Shown: positions 35,018 through 43,877, counted from the first letter of the stretch. The stretch: DNA of 64,000 bases from Flagellimonas ochracea (GCF_009903685.1 NZ_JAAABI010000002.1:868001-932000), one strand, 5' to 3'. The notes: generated from the letters alone by a model not told the origin. Translations and numbers: made by a program.

Positions 35018-35974
35018 ATGAAAAGACGAAGTTTTTTGAAGACAAATAGCATGCTGCTTACTGCACTTCCGCTAATGAGTTTCGATGAGTTTTTATTACT
35101 GAAAATTATGGAAGAAAGTATTTATGAATTTAAGATAGGAAGGTTTCAATGCACCATCTTCCGGGATTTGATGTTCAAGTACCAAGCCAGAGATTATTTT
35201 ATAAACGCGGACCCTGGAGAAGTCCAATCAGCTCTAAAACGATTTGGCATCACGACCGAAATCATACCCTCACCATACATCTCTTTACTGATTCAGGATG
35301 GTAACAGGACAATTTTAGTAGATTCTGGAATTGGTTTTTCGGACAAACCAATTGTTTTTAAAGGAAATGAATTTATACTAAAAGGACAATTGGGAAATCT
35401 ACTTGAGAGAAAAGGGATTAGAAATGAGAAAATAACTGATATCGTACTTACCCACTTTCATCCAGATCACATTGGAGGTGTATTTTCCGATATTGGTCAA
35501 TTGAATTATCCCAATGCCACTTTTCACATGAGCCAAGTTGAATGGGATTATTGGCATTCATCCAAATCATTATCTCAACCACCGCTTTTCAAGTTCTTTG
35601 TAGAAAATAATGTTACCCCCCTTAAGGAAAAAGACATCAATTTTATAGTACAAGACTATCAGGAAATAACCGAGGGCATCATTTCAGTTGATGCCCCAGG
35701 CCACACTCCCGGACAAATTGCCTTAATTTTTTCTGATAAAAATGATAATCTTCTTTACATTTCTGATGCTTTTTTACACCCATTACACATAGAGAATTTG
35801 GATTGGAGAACCAGCTTTGATTTAGACCACGAGCTAGCAAGGAAGAGTAGGATGAAACTTTTGGGAATGGCCACAGAAAAGGATATGCATATAAATGCAT
35901 TTCATTTTGATTTCCCAGGTATGGGCAGGGTCATGAAAGAAAATGATAAGTGGAATTGGTTTCCTGGAAAATAA
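35018..35974 (+). CDS. MBL-fold metallo-hydrolase with Tat-like signal
   Basis: 318 residues. The N-terminus MKRRSFLKTNSMLLTALPLM has a twin-arginine-type RRSFLK motif followed by a weak hydrophobic stretch, suggesting folded export. The metallo-beta-lactamase core has THFHPDHIGG near 147-156 (HxHxDH), DAPGHTPGQ near 228-236 and DAFLHP later, giving the ligands for two metals. Closest in style to lactonase-like or general MBL hydrolases. It is the only gene between copies 5 and 6 of the 17-bp motif. Confidence 0.8.
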   Translation: MKRRSFLKTNSMLLTALPLMSFDEFLLLKIMEESIYEFKIGRFQCTIFRDLMFKYQARDYFINADPGEVQSALKRFGITTEIIPSPYISLLIQDGNRTILVDSGIGFSDKPIVFKGNEFILKGQLGNLLERKGIRNEKITDIVLTHFHPDHIGGVFSDIGQLNYPNATFHMSQVEWDYWHSSKSLSQPPLFKFFVENNVTPLKEKDINFIVQDYQEITEGIISVDAPGHTPGQIALIFSDKNDNLLYISDAFLHPLHIENLDWRTSFDLDHELARKSRMKLLGMATEKDMHINAFHFDFPGMGRVMKENDKWNWFPGK

Positions 35975-35995
35975 GGCCCTTCTTAAATTACATGA

Positions 35996-36012
35996 AAGTT
36001 CAAATAAACAAT
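35996..36012 (+). repeat. 17-bp island motif, copy 6
   Basis: AAGTTCAAATAAACAAT, one mismatch from consensus. It is flanked by a 7-bp inverted repeat (ATGAAAG before, CTTTCAT after), not seen at the other copies. Confidence 0.75.
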
Positions 36013-36130
36013 TCCTTTCATCCGTAATTCACGCATCAATTTGCAAGGTTCCCTGAAACACAAGCACTGATTGGTGAACAAGGAGAATCTGGGTCGATAT
36101 TTTCATTTTAGGACATTTGGATTTTATCCC

Positions 36131-36193
36131 CTGAACAAATCATAATCAGTTTTTTTAATTCTGAACAAAGGAATGCATAAAAAAGGTACCTTT
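36131..36193 (+). promoter_or_regulatory. Direct repeats and palindrome upstream of the BLUF gene
   Basis: CTGAACAAA occurs at 36131-36139 and 36161-36169, exactly 30 bp apart, or about three helical turns. A 12-bp palindrome AAAGGTACCTTT lies at 36182-36193. Together they look like a regulator-binding region 34-96 bp before the BLUF start. Confidence 0.4.
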
Positions 36194-36226
36194 ATGGGTA
36201 TCTGTATTCTTAAAAAAATTTAAGCC

Positions 36227-36670
36227 GTGTTCTGTTTGGTTTACAAATCCCAATCAAATCCTCTATTTGGATACGACCAAATCAAGGAAATGCTTGAAAA
36301 GGCAAGGGAATTCAATAAAGAAAACGCGATAACTGGGTGCCTTTTGTATTACGAACGGACATTTTTGCAATATCTCGAGGGTAACCAAATCGATGTGCTG
36401 AAACTATTCGATAGGATAAATGCCGATGATAGGCATTCGGATGTGCGCATACTATGTCACAGCCATATCGATGAAAGAAAGTTCAAATCTTGGGATATGG
36501 CCTATGAGGATTTAATGGGAGAAAACGACCATCTACAATTTCTTAAACTATTGGTAAGTTCTTACACGGCCGAACCAATAGGAGCAATAGAGCCCAATCC
36601 CTCATCAATGCATTTCTGGAATGCCGCAAAAAGATTGTTGGAGGGTAAGGAGTCTCATAGGATTAAATGA
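36227..36670 (+). CDS. BLUF-domain blue-light photoreceptor
   Basis: 147 residues, starting at GTG 36227; no ATG would keep the first strand. FCLVYKS holds Tyr6, FNKENAITG holds Asn30 and FLQYLEGN holds Gln48. Their spacing (24 and 18) equals that of Tyr21/Asn45/Gln63 in AppA, the residues that bind flavin and run the photocycle. The domain fills nearly the whole protein, with a C-terminal helix and no fused output domain, so signalling must be to another protein. None is adjacent. It is the only gene in its motif-bounded unit. Confidence 0.85.
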   Translation: MFCLVYKSQSNPLFGYDQIKEMLEKAREFNKENAITGCLLYYERTFLQYLEGNQIDVLKLFDRINADDRHSDVRILCHSHIDERKFKSWDMAYEDLMGENDHLQFLKLLVSSYTAEPIGAIEPNPSSMHFWNAAKRLLEGKESHRIK

Positions 36671-36842
36671 AAAAACGCACGAAATTTTAATAACAGTATT
36701 TCGGTGAATTATCAATCTGTTTTCATTCTTCAAATTGTATCCCCAACAAGATAGTTCTGTAAATGATATGTCAACGAAAGGCGTAAAAAATTATCTGCAA
36801 GCAATATAAATATATGTGGATTGCAAGAACTCAGTTAAAACA

Positions 36843-36859
36843 AAGTTCAATAAAAGGAT
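36843..36859 (+). repeat. 17-bp island motif, copy 7
   Basis: AAGTTCAATAAAAGGAT, one mismatch from consensus, 56 bp beyond the stop of the minus-strand gene at 36915. It is therefore not at the promoter of any gene. Confidence 0.75.
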
Positions 36860-36914
36860 TCAATCGGTTTAATACTTACGAACCCTACTATGGTGAAAGA
36901 ATCTTGTTCCCATT

Positions 36915-37802
36915 TCAATGAAGCTGCCTGATATCATCCATTGACAGTGTTTTGGGATCCAGAATTATGGATTCAAACCTCATCTCATGAATCAATCCTT
37001 CGGGAGTGGGCAAATAACCCAGTCGGTGCACGAAAGGAATCACCACCCCATTGACCTTCCTGAAATCATCGAATACCACAAATCCAGCAGCTTTTGGATC
37101 TACCACCCGCACCGTATATTGAACAATTTCCAAAAGCTTCGTCTCCTTGTTTATCCAGTAGAGATATTGATCAAACTCGCTATTGGCTTTAAGGGTTTTC
37201 CAAGTGCCATAGACTAAATGGCACCTCTTGTTTTGAAGCACAGTGTCTTTTACATATGAGGCTATGGGAACTTTCTGTGTCCAATATGGCAATTGTATGA
37301 AATATTCTTTCCCCACAAGTGCCGGAATCATGTTTGGATCATCTATTTCATCGATTTTTCCATTAATTATCTTATAGGGGATATTATCATCAATTCCCCA
37401 GATTTCTTCCTTAGAGGGACCATTGAGCAAACGTACTTTTGAAAACCCCAATCGAAAAGACAGAAAATCATGTTGCAATTCCTGTTTCAGGTATGGCCAG
37501 TTGTTGTAAGCTTGCAGCCGCTCTGGAGCAACCGACCAATCATCAACATATTTTGCAGATATGATGCTTGAACCGCCCTTGACCCATCCATGAGCTATCC
37601 GACATTGGTTTAAAAGCTCCCTGCCCCTCTGTTCTTTATCGGAGATTCCAGTAGGGATTCCATCGCCCAATTCCAAAATCTCTTTGGGCCTAATGTCAAC
37701 CAAACCATCGGTGGACTGTGAGTAGGCATTCATAAAAACGCTTATTAGAAATAAGAAAAAAGTAATTCTTTTATTCACTAGCATCATCAAAATATCTTTC
37801 AT
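36915..37802 (-). CDS. Secreted protein of unknown function
   Basis: 295 residues from ATG 37802, one base after the stop of the preceding hydrolase gene. Longer in-frame starts would run back into that gene. The signal peptide (KRITFFLFLISVFMNAYSQ) is clear. The body, with AHGWVKGG, WPYLKQELQHDF and KETKLLEIVQYTVRVVD, resembles the beta-rich domain of secreted proteins that bind lipid-like or hydrophobic ligands, but I cannot name the family. Operon with the esterase. Confidence 0.6.
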   Translation of the reverse strand: MKDILMMLVNKRITFFLFLISVFMNAYSQSTDGLVDIRPKEILELGDGIPTGISDKEQRGRELLNQCRIAHGWVKGGSSIISAKYVDDWSVAPERLQAYNNWPYLKQELQHDFLSFRLGFSKVRLLNGPSKEEIWGIDDNIPYKIINGKIDEIDDPNMIPALVGKEYFIQLPYWTQKVPIASYVKDTVLQNKRCHLVYGTWKTLKANSEFDQYLYWINKETKLLEIVQYTVRVVDPKAAGFVVFDDFRKVNGVVIPFVHRLGYLPTPEGLIHEMRFESIILDPKTLSMDDIRQLH

Positions 37803-37803
37803 C

Positions 37804-38670
37804 CTATTTTCTATAATTTTTGAACAAAACTTGCAGCCCCCTTGGCAATGCACGATTAAACGTCGTAACATGGGTTTCCCCGTAAAGCACCTCGCTCACA
37901 AAGTCAATGCCTTCTGGATTGGTCTTATTAAAATAGTTTGTGAACTCAACCCAGTTAAGAACCATTGCTCGAAATGGTTCTTCTGAACCAATCGCCGTAT
38001 AAATCGAAATCGGGTTTTGATTTTCTTTAAACTCCATATTTTCGATTGTCGGCAACTGTCCATTGTACCACCAAAGAGAGGGACTTGAAATCAAGTAATT
38101 ATCAAAACTGGCGGGATGCTTCATGACCACGTGGGTGACAAACAAACCACTTAGGGATAACCCAACCAGGGTTTCAGAATTCGTATCCACCCTGTAGTTT
38201 TCAGTTATACTTTGCTTGATGTCGTTTACCAAAAAATCCAGGAACTGATCGGCCCCACCCGATTCATCTATATCTTTCGTGCCTGTAACTTCAAAAATCT
38301 TCTGTGCAGGCCATTTAGTGGGAGTGAAGTCCCTGAACCTGTTGCCATGAATATTTTTGAAGTCTTCCGAATAGGATATGCCAACCAAAATCATCGGGGG
38401 AATCTCTCCTCCAAAGGCCATCAGTATTCGTGTATTATAGGCCAATCCGAAGGAAAGATCCCCATCCAAGAGGTACACAACAGGAAAGGCATCTTCCGAT
38501 GTATGGTATTCCGGTGGCAGGCTTAAATATATTTCATACTCTTGGCCATACTTTGATTCCATCTGAATCAACTCCGTCAATGGTAGGGTCACCTCTCTAT
38601 TTGACTGACCATTCACAATCTGTTGGAAGGGAAGACCTAATGTCAATAATATTACAACCAAGCACTTCAT
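37804..38670 (-). CDS. Secreted alpha/beta hydrolase (Fes/esterase-D type)
   Basis: 288 residues. Signal peptide ends near QIVNGQ. Alpha/beta hydrolase core: FPVVYLLDGDLSFG, nucleophile elbow GLSLSG (Ser near 172) and a late GETHVTTF with the catalytic His. The layout matches the putative-esterase family that includes enterochelin esterases and esterase D. Substrate cannot be read from sequence. First gene of a two-gene minus-strand operon with the unknown secreted protein. Confidence 0.75.
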   Translation of the reverse strand: MKCLVVILLTLGLPFQQIVNGQSNREVTLPLTELIQMESKYGQEYEIYLSLPPEYHTSEDAFPVVYLLDGDLSFGLAYNTRILMAFGGEIPPMILVGISYSEDFKNIHGNRFRDFTPTKWPAQKIFEVTGTKDIDESGGADQFLDFLVNDIKQSITENYRVDTNSETLVGLSLSGLFVTHVVMKHPASFDNYLISSPSLWWYNGQLPTIENMEFKENQNPISIYTAIGSEEPFRAMVLNWVEFTNYFNKTNPEGIDFVSEVLYGETHVTTFNRALPRGLQVLFKNYRK

Positions 38671-38681
38671 AAAACAGTAGT

Positions 38682-39083
38682 CTAGTTAATTGCTCTTAAT
38701 GATTTACGATATTTAATGATGCCAATGGTCTGAAAAATTGCAAACAAGGCTACCAACAGGTTGGTTACAACAATCAATAGTTCTCCTCCCACGCTGAGTT
38801 CAGGTGCCACAATGGATAGATTATAGAATCCGAACAATACATACAAAACATCGAGAACGATAATTACCCAAACAAGAATGGTGGGTGTTTTCTTTCGATA
38901 GGCGGCAATCAAGACAACTGCTGCAAAAACGATTAGTTGAATTGAAAAGGTCATGGGCTGGCCATTGGCCATTTCATTAATGGCAACAACCGTGCTGCCC
39001 AATATCAGTGTAAGTATGGCCGTCACCAGTGAGAAAAATCCATTAGCCTTGAGAGCTGTCCTGAGTATGGTCAATCCTTCCAT
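38682..39083 (-). CDS. Four-TM membrane protein
   Basis: 133 residues from ATG 39083 (a TTG start at 39107 is less likely). Four transmembrane helices fill most of it. The opening KANGFFSLVTAILTLILG and overall spacing parallel the membrane half of the 4TM-SRPBCC protein at 25799 (TTNAIFSTLTGALVLLF), so it is probably a stand-alone homologue. It lies 11 bp after the hydrolase gene in the direction of the chromosome, but is transcribed before it. Confidence 0.6.
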   Translation of the reverse strand: MEGLTILRTALKANGFFSLVTAILTLILGSTVVAINEMANGQPMTFSIQLIVFAAVVLIAAYRKKTPTILVWVIIVLDVLYVLFGFYNLSIVAPELSVGGELLIVVTNLLVALFAIFQTIGIIKYRKSLRAIN

Positions 39084-39196
39084 AATTTCCTGATTTAACA
39101 AAGACAAGATTAAACCAAATAAAAGAGCATATCGTATCCCTAGATTGAGAGTGACATATTTTGTCCGCGTTAACCGAACAATGAATGTGAAGACCT

Positions 39197-39204
39197 TAAA
39201 TTTG
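39197..39204 (+). promoter_or_regulatory. Candidate -7 box for the 7TM-AraC gene
   Basis: TAAATTTG matches TAnnTTTG and lies 24 bases before the ATG at 39229. A -33 element at normal spacing is not evident. Confidence 0.35.
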
Positions 39205-39228
39205 TGTTCCTAATGGTTACTTTTTGGT

Positions 39229-40380
39229 ATGCAGGGTTTGAATGACATAACATTTAACTTCTGGTCTGTACTTCTAATTTTTGGAGTCTTGCAGGGTGTT
39301 TTTCTGAGCCTGATTTTGATTGTGGAGCATTCGAAGAAGAGGTCTAAATATTTCTTGATCTCACTTGTTGTGATCGTCTCTTTGAATTTGCTGAATTATT
39401 TGGTAATCAATTCGAGTCTCTATGTAATAATTCCACATTTTGCTTATTTGGGCCTTCCTTTACTGTTTCTAATCGGGCCCCTGTTTCTATACTACGTAAA
39501 ATCCATCTTAAGCCCGCAATTAAAACTTAAGCTTACGGACCTATTGCATACAGTCCCGTTCATATTGGCCGTTGTGTTCATGCTTCCTTTTTTTGCTCTA
39601 CCAAGTGATGTGAAGATTGAACTGCTTCAAGCTCAAACGCAACCTGATGGCCAGGTTTTTGATTTGGGAACCCAAGTATTCAGCATAGCCCAAATTATAC
39701 ATAGCTTTATATATGTGGCCATTTCACTAAGTATACTTTACAAAAAACCTCGAGGGAACATCAGTAGGGAATTTACGAACAAACTGATATGGTTAAAAAG
39801 ATTCGCTGTCGGATTTTCAGTGTTTTGGATGGTTGACTTTTTGGCTTTGTTGTGGTACGCAAAAGAAGGATTCATTGATATTAGGGTTTACTATCTTACC
39901 ATGTTCTGTTGTGCCTTCGCCATAAATCTTCTGGTGGTTCTCGCCATTAGGAGCAATAAGGCCTTTAGGGAGGTGTTCCTGGATATTATCCAAGCAAAAT
40001 ACAAAAGCTCCAACCTTTTGGAATCTGAGTTGAAAAAGCACCTTTCGGACATCATTGCCTATATGGAAGATGAAAGGCCCTATTTACATAATGATTTGTC
40101 CCTGCCCAAACTTTCCAAAGATCTCAACAAACCTAAATATTTGATATCCCAGGTATTGAATGTTGAACTTGGAAAAAGTTTTTATGAGTTTTTAAACGAA
40201 TATCGCTACAATGAGGTAAAATCTCGATTATCAAACCCCGAATACCACCATCTCACCATTCTGGCAATTGCCTATGATTCCGGTTTCAACAACAAGAATA
40301 CGTTCAACAAAGTATTTAAAAAGCATGCGGGCATGACACCTTCGGAATATCTAAAAATGATTTCAGGGAAAAATGGTTGA
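39229..40380 (+). CDS. Membrane-anchored AraC-family regulator (7TM + HTH)
   Basis: 383 residues. Seven transmembrane helices in residues 10-245, then a linker and a C-terminal AraC HTH: LPKLSKDLNKPKYLISQVLNVELGKSF and LAIAYDSGFNNKNTFNKVFKKHAGMTPSEYLKM. Same architecture as the regulator at 17501, but more than superficially diverged. Divergent from the 4TM gene, 145 bp away, which may be a target. Confidence 0.85.
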   Translation: MQGLNDITFNFWSVLLIFGVLQGVFLSLILIVEHSKKRSKYFLISLVVIVSLNLLNYLVINSSLYVIIPHFAYLGLPLLFLIGPLFLYYVKSILSPQLKLKLTDLLHTVPFILAVVFMLPFFALPSDVKIELLQAQTQPDGQVFDLGTQVFSIAQIIHSFIYVAISLSILYKKPRGNISREFTNKLIWLKRFAVGFSVFWMVDFLALLWYAKEGFIDIRVYYLTMFCCAFAINLLVVLAIRSNKAFREVFLDIIQAKYKSSNLLESELKKHLSDIIAYMEDERPYLHNDLSLPKLSKDLNKPKYLISQVLNVELGKSFYEFLNEYRYNEVKSRLSNPEYHHLTILAIAYDSGFNNKNTFNKVFKKHAGMTPSEYLKMISGKNG

Positions 40381-40594
40381 TTGAACAACTCGCTTCCGTT
40401 GATTCTTATTTGCCCGGTCATATTGATGCCGGAATTTGTACCACGCTTGTCACTCTAGATAGATGATGACGATTTCATCCAATCTTTAATATATTTTGAG
40501 CCTTAGAAATGGAAACCGAACAAAACCTTTTCAATGCAAATCAGGTTTCTGCTCGAAATTCAGGCTTCTTTAACTAAGGGATAAAATCACTAAA

Positions 40595-41536
40595 ATGAAA
40601 AAAGCAATATTTTTAATTGGTTTGTCAATATGTCTATCCAAAATAGGATTTGGACAAAAAGGTAGTGCAGAACCTTTTGGGCAACTTGTAGATATCGGTG
40701 GGTACAACCTTCATTTCAATATTCTGGGTGATTCGGAGACTACCATTGTAATAGAAGGTGGCACGGGTTCTTGGACAATTCAATGGCTGGAATTACAGAG
40801 AAGGCTATCTGAAGAATTTAAAGTGGTCACCTATGATAGGGCAGGATACGGCTGGAGTGACTCGTCCCCATACTCAAGAACAGCATTCAATATGGTCGAT
40901 GAGTTGAATACAGGATTGGAAAAGCTGGGAATAAGCTCGCCCTTCATACTTATTGGTCACTCCTACGGAGGAATGATCATAAGAGCATTTGCGAAAAAGT
41001 TCCCAGAAAAGGTAAAGGCACTTATTCTTGTCGATTCTGCTTCTGAATATCAGTTTGAACAGCTACCACCTATGATTTTCAGTATTTTGGAAGTAGGAAA
41101 GAAGCAATTCAAACAATCAGGTGCGATGGCCAGAGTGGGCCAGTTGAAATCACATCACATTCCCATTGATTCCACCTTGGATAAAAAATACTGGAGAGCA
41201 TATCAATATAATACCGCCAAACCCTACTATTACGATGCCATGTACAACGAAATGGATCTGCTACCCATGACCTACGAACAAAGTGAAATCAAAACTCCGA
41301 TTGATATTCCATTGTTGGTCATCTCGGCAGGTGACAGTTTTGAGGCTTTTGCCAAAGTGCCAAATCTACCCAAGAAAGAGAGCAACGAAGTTTGGAACAT
41401 CTTGCAGAAAAAGCTTTTGGACATATCCACAAACAGTCTACATCATATCATCGAGAAAGGCAGCCATGATCTTTTGCTGACCTCTCCCACAGAACTTGAA
41501 AGGACAATTAAAAAATATATTTCAAGCTTGGATTGA
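40595..41536 (+). CDS. Secreted alpha/beta hydrolase
   Basis: 313 residues with a signal peptide (KAIFLIGLSICLSKIGFG). Core features: GGTGSWTIQW oxyanion-side loop, YDRAGYGWSD, nucleophile elbow GHSYGG (Ser near 125), the acid on the ISAGDS strand, and GSHDLLL with the catalytic His near 292. The DRxGxGxS plus GHSxGG pattern is that of the broad alpha/beta hydrolase fold 1 group; substrate unknown. It starts a run of three plus-strand genes with short gaps. Confidence 0.75.
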   Translation: MKKAIFLIGLSICLSKIGFGQKGSAEPFGQLVDIGGYNLHFNILGDSETTIVIEGGTGSWTIQWLELQRRLSEEFKVVTYDRAGYGWSDSSPYSRTAFNMVDELNTGLEKLGISSPFILIGHSYGGMIIRAFAKKFPEKVKALILVDSASEYQFEQLPPMIFSILEVGKKQFKQSGAMARVGQLKSHHIPIDSTLDKKYWRAYQYNTAKPYYYDAMYNEMDLLPMTYEQSEIKTPIDIPLLVISAGDSFEAFAKVPNLPKKESNEVWNILQKKLLDISTNSLHHIIEKGSHDLLLTSPTELERTIKKYISSLD

Positions 41537-41588
41537 TCCTGTCCAACATTCATCATGAATTGAAAAGTATAACCCTAATCCAGACAAG

Positions 41589-42437
41589 GTGAAGAAACTT
41601 ATAATACCGGTATGGGCAAAAGCAATTTTCTTCGGTTTCATTATTCTGGAGCTGGGCACAAAGCTTTGGTCGCTGATTGCAATTGCCAACTTTAGCACTT
41701 CGCCGAAAATACCTTGGTCTTTTCCCCTAATGGCAGTTGTTCTAGTGTTGCTTTGGAACTATTTGGACGGTAATTGGATGCCGAGATCAACCCAAGGAAT
41801 ACGTCACTTATGGATGCGGGCCAATTCATTGAAAATAAAACACCGGAAATGGGGTTGGATTTCGGCTGTACTGCTTGGATGCACCATTTTTTGCTTTGCA
41901 GTTTTGGGAATGAGAATCGTGGATGTGCCTTCCGGTCAGATAGTTCAAATTGAACACATAAGCAAATACCCCCCATGGACAATTATTTCCCTGATAACAA
42001 TGACTTCCGTGACGGCAGGGGTAATCGAAGAGATTTCATTTAGAGGCTATATGCAAAAACCCATGGAATTGAAGTATGGTCCCAAAATAGCAATAACGGT
42101 CGTTGCCCTTTTCTTTACCATTCTACATTTACCAAATGCTACCATAACCCCAGGTCTCATACCCATTTTCTTTCTTGGTTCCATTGGTTGGGGCGTTTTG
42201 GCCTATCTGACAAATTCAATAATACCAGGTGTAGTTGTTCACGGTGCAGTTGATATTATTGGTTATTTTTCCATTTGGAAGAATCTGGAACTGGTGAAGG
42301 CTTTATCAACCAAGAGTGTATTGAAGACTGGGATGGACGCCCCATTTTTGATTCTTTTGCTTATAACCTTGATGTTCACTTTATTGACAGTATTTGGATT
42401 TAAAAAGTTGGACAGGCTCAACAGAAAGATAATTTAA
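41589..42437 (+). CDS. CPBP-family intramembrane protease (CAAX/Abi-like)
   Basis: 282 residues, starting GTG 41589. About seven transmembrane helices. Motif 1 EEISFRGYMQ near 146-155, motif 2 FFTILHLPNA near 177-186 and motif 3 VVHGAVDII near 217-225 supply the Glu/His residues of the glutamic protease site. Such proteins process prenylated proteins in eukaryotes and act in bacteriocin maturation or immunity in some bacteria. Here its role is open; it lies 52 bp after a hydrolase. Confidence 0.8.
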   Translation: MKKLIIPVWAKAIFFGFIILELGTKLWSLIAIANFSTSPKIPWSFPLMAVVLVLLWNYLDGNWMPRSTQGIRHLWMRANSLKIKHRKWGWISAVLLGCTIFCFAVLGMRIVDVPSGQIVQIEHISKYPPWTIISLITMTSVTAGVIEEISFRGYMQKPMELKYGPKIAITVVALFFTILHLPNATITPGLIPIFFLGSIGWGVLAYLTNSIIPGVVVHGAVDIIGYFSIWKNLELVKALSTKSVLKTGMDAPFLILLLITLMFTLLTVFGFKKLDRLNRKII

Positions 42438-42497
42438 CATTTCTGCGATATGCTGGATCAAATGAGACTGAAGATAGAATATATAGTATAACACATT

Positions 42498-43235
42498 ATG
42501 AAAAAAATAATCTTATTGTTTCTGCCAGTAGTTTTGAGCTGTACATTATCTAATCACCTTCAAGCGCAGCCCCGGGACGATTATGACCAAAAAACCGTTG
42601 AGCTTAATTCAACATCTTTTTATTATTATGAAACCAGTACGGATTCTAAGTACGTTGTTCTGTTGTTCCATGATTGGTTTGGGGTATCTGATCTTAGCTT
42701 TGAAATTGGAGATCTATTAAAAAAAAATGGATATAATGTTATTATAATGGATTTGTATAAAGGCAAATCCGCAACGACTAACCAAGAAGCCGGTACACTG
42801 ATGAACTCCATCGATCAGGCAAATGTTTGGAACTATATTGATCAAGTCGTAACAATGGCATATGAATCATATGACAAAATAATTTTCTGGGGATTTAGTT
42901 TGGGAACCGTAGCAGCATCAAACACAGCGATCAAACATCATGATGTTGCAGATGGGTTAATTCTGTTTTACGGTAATGTGACCCAAGAAGAGTCTCAATT
43001 GGCTAAAATCACGTTCCCCACTTTGATGGTCATGGGAAGTGAAGACAATCCTGCCAGGGCAATTGATTTTTTCAACTCGGTCAACAAATTATCTGGTACG
43101 GCGACGCTGTTTATTTACCCACGGGCAAAACATGCGTTTGCCCAAAAATTATTCAATGATGGTGCTAATTATGACATAAAAGCAAAAGAGGCCAGCTTAA
43201 AAGTTGTTTCTACATTTTTGAGTCAAATAGAATGA
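42498..43235 (+). CDS. Dienelactone-hydrolase-like secreted protein
   Basis: 245 residues. Signal peptide ends near LSNHLQAQ. DLH-like core: VVLLFHDWFGVSDLSF, DLYKG, nucleophile elbow WGFSLGTVAAS with Ser where classical dienelactone hydrolases have Cys, GSEDNPA with the acid and AKHAFAQ with the His. The Ser variant is common in DLH-family esterases, so hydrolysis of a lactone or ester is plausible. Last of the three-gene run. Confidence 0.75.
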   Translation: MKKIILLFLPVVLSCTLSNHLQAQPRDDYDQKTVELNSTSFYYYETSTDSKYVVLLFHDWFGVSDLSFEIGDLLKKNGYNVIIMDLYKGKSATTNQEAGTLMNSIDQANVWNYIDQVVTMAYESYDKIIFWGFSLGTVAASNTAIKHHDVADGLILFYGNVTQEESQLAKITFPTLMVMGSEDNPARAIDFFNSVNKLSGTATLFIYPRAKHAFAQKLFNDGANYDIKAKEASLKVVSTFLSQIE

Positions 43236-43394
43236 ACTGCGAATCGTCCCTAAAACTGGGATTCTGAAAAGCAATTTATAACAGACTACAATTTCTTAAT
43301 CCACTAATTCAAATCACTTTGGAATTCTAATCTTGAAAGTGCAGCCTTCCCTAAAAATAGGACAATACAAAGTTTAGAAACATTAGCTTTAGGA

Positions 43395-43411
43395 AAGTTC
43401 AAAAAAACGAT
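43395..43411 (+). repeat. 17-bp island motif, copy 8
   Basis: AAGTTCAAAAAAACGAT, identical to copy 1. Its last two bases are the first two bases of the barstar ATG. It is the rightmost copy, 384 bp from the tRNA. Confidence 0.8.
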
Positions 43412-43736
43412 GACGAGATATGTTATTAATGGAAAGAAAATCCGTGATTGGAAGTCTTTCCATTTTGAATTTAAGTTTGTAATGAAGTTCCCAGATTATT
43501 ATGGGGAAAACATGGATGCCTGGATAGATTGCATGGATGAACTTACTGAGGAACCAACATTGGTTTATGTCGAAAATGGAAAAGTAATGAAGGAAACTAA
43601 TTCGGATTTGGTTGAGAGCTTATTAGAATGCACTGCTTTTGTAGATTTTAGGAAGTTAGAGGCTGGAAGCTTGGGTTCCGAGAAGTTGCATTTCATGTCA
43701 AAACCGTGTACGTTTTTCAAAAATAGGGAAACATAG
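43410..43736 (+). CDS. Barstar-family protein (orphan immunity protein)
   Basis: 108 residues. The first strand IVNGKKIRDW-like segment and the helix FPDYYGENMDAWIDCMDEL near 27-46 are the barstar signature; its Asp/Glu-rich helix binds the active site of barnase-type RNases. No ribonuclease gene is adjacent, so it is an orphan, acquired as immunity against a rival's toxin or left from a lost pair. It is the only gene between motif copy 8 and the tRNA, and its start codon overlaps the motif. Confidence 0.8.
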   Translation: MTRYVINGKKIRDWKSFHFEFKFVMKFPDYYGENMDAWIDCMDELTEEPTLVYVENGKVMKETNSDLVESLLECTAFVDFRKLEAGSLGSEKLHFMSKPCTFFKNRET

Positions 43737-43741
43737 GGCAT

Positions 43742-43771
43742 AAAAAAACGGATTGCTGGTACACAATCCGT
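43742..43771 (-). terminator. Terminator of the intact tRNA-fMet gene
   Basis: On the minus strand ACGGATTG, an 8-base loop and CAATCCGT are followed by seven T residues. It lies 24 bp beyond the tRNA 3' end and differs from the terminator beside the left tRNA fragment. Confidence 0.85.
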
Positions 43772-43794
43772 TGGCTTTCCGCCTTTCGGCCTTG

Positions 43795-43867
<73 letters not shown>

Positions 43868-43877
43868 ATGTGGACGG

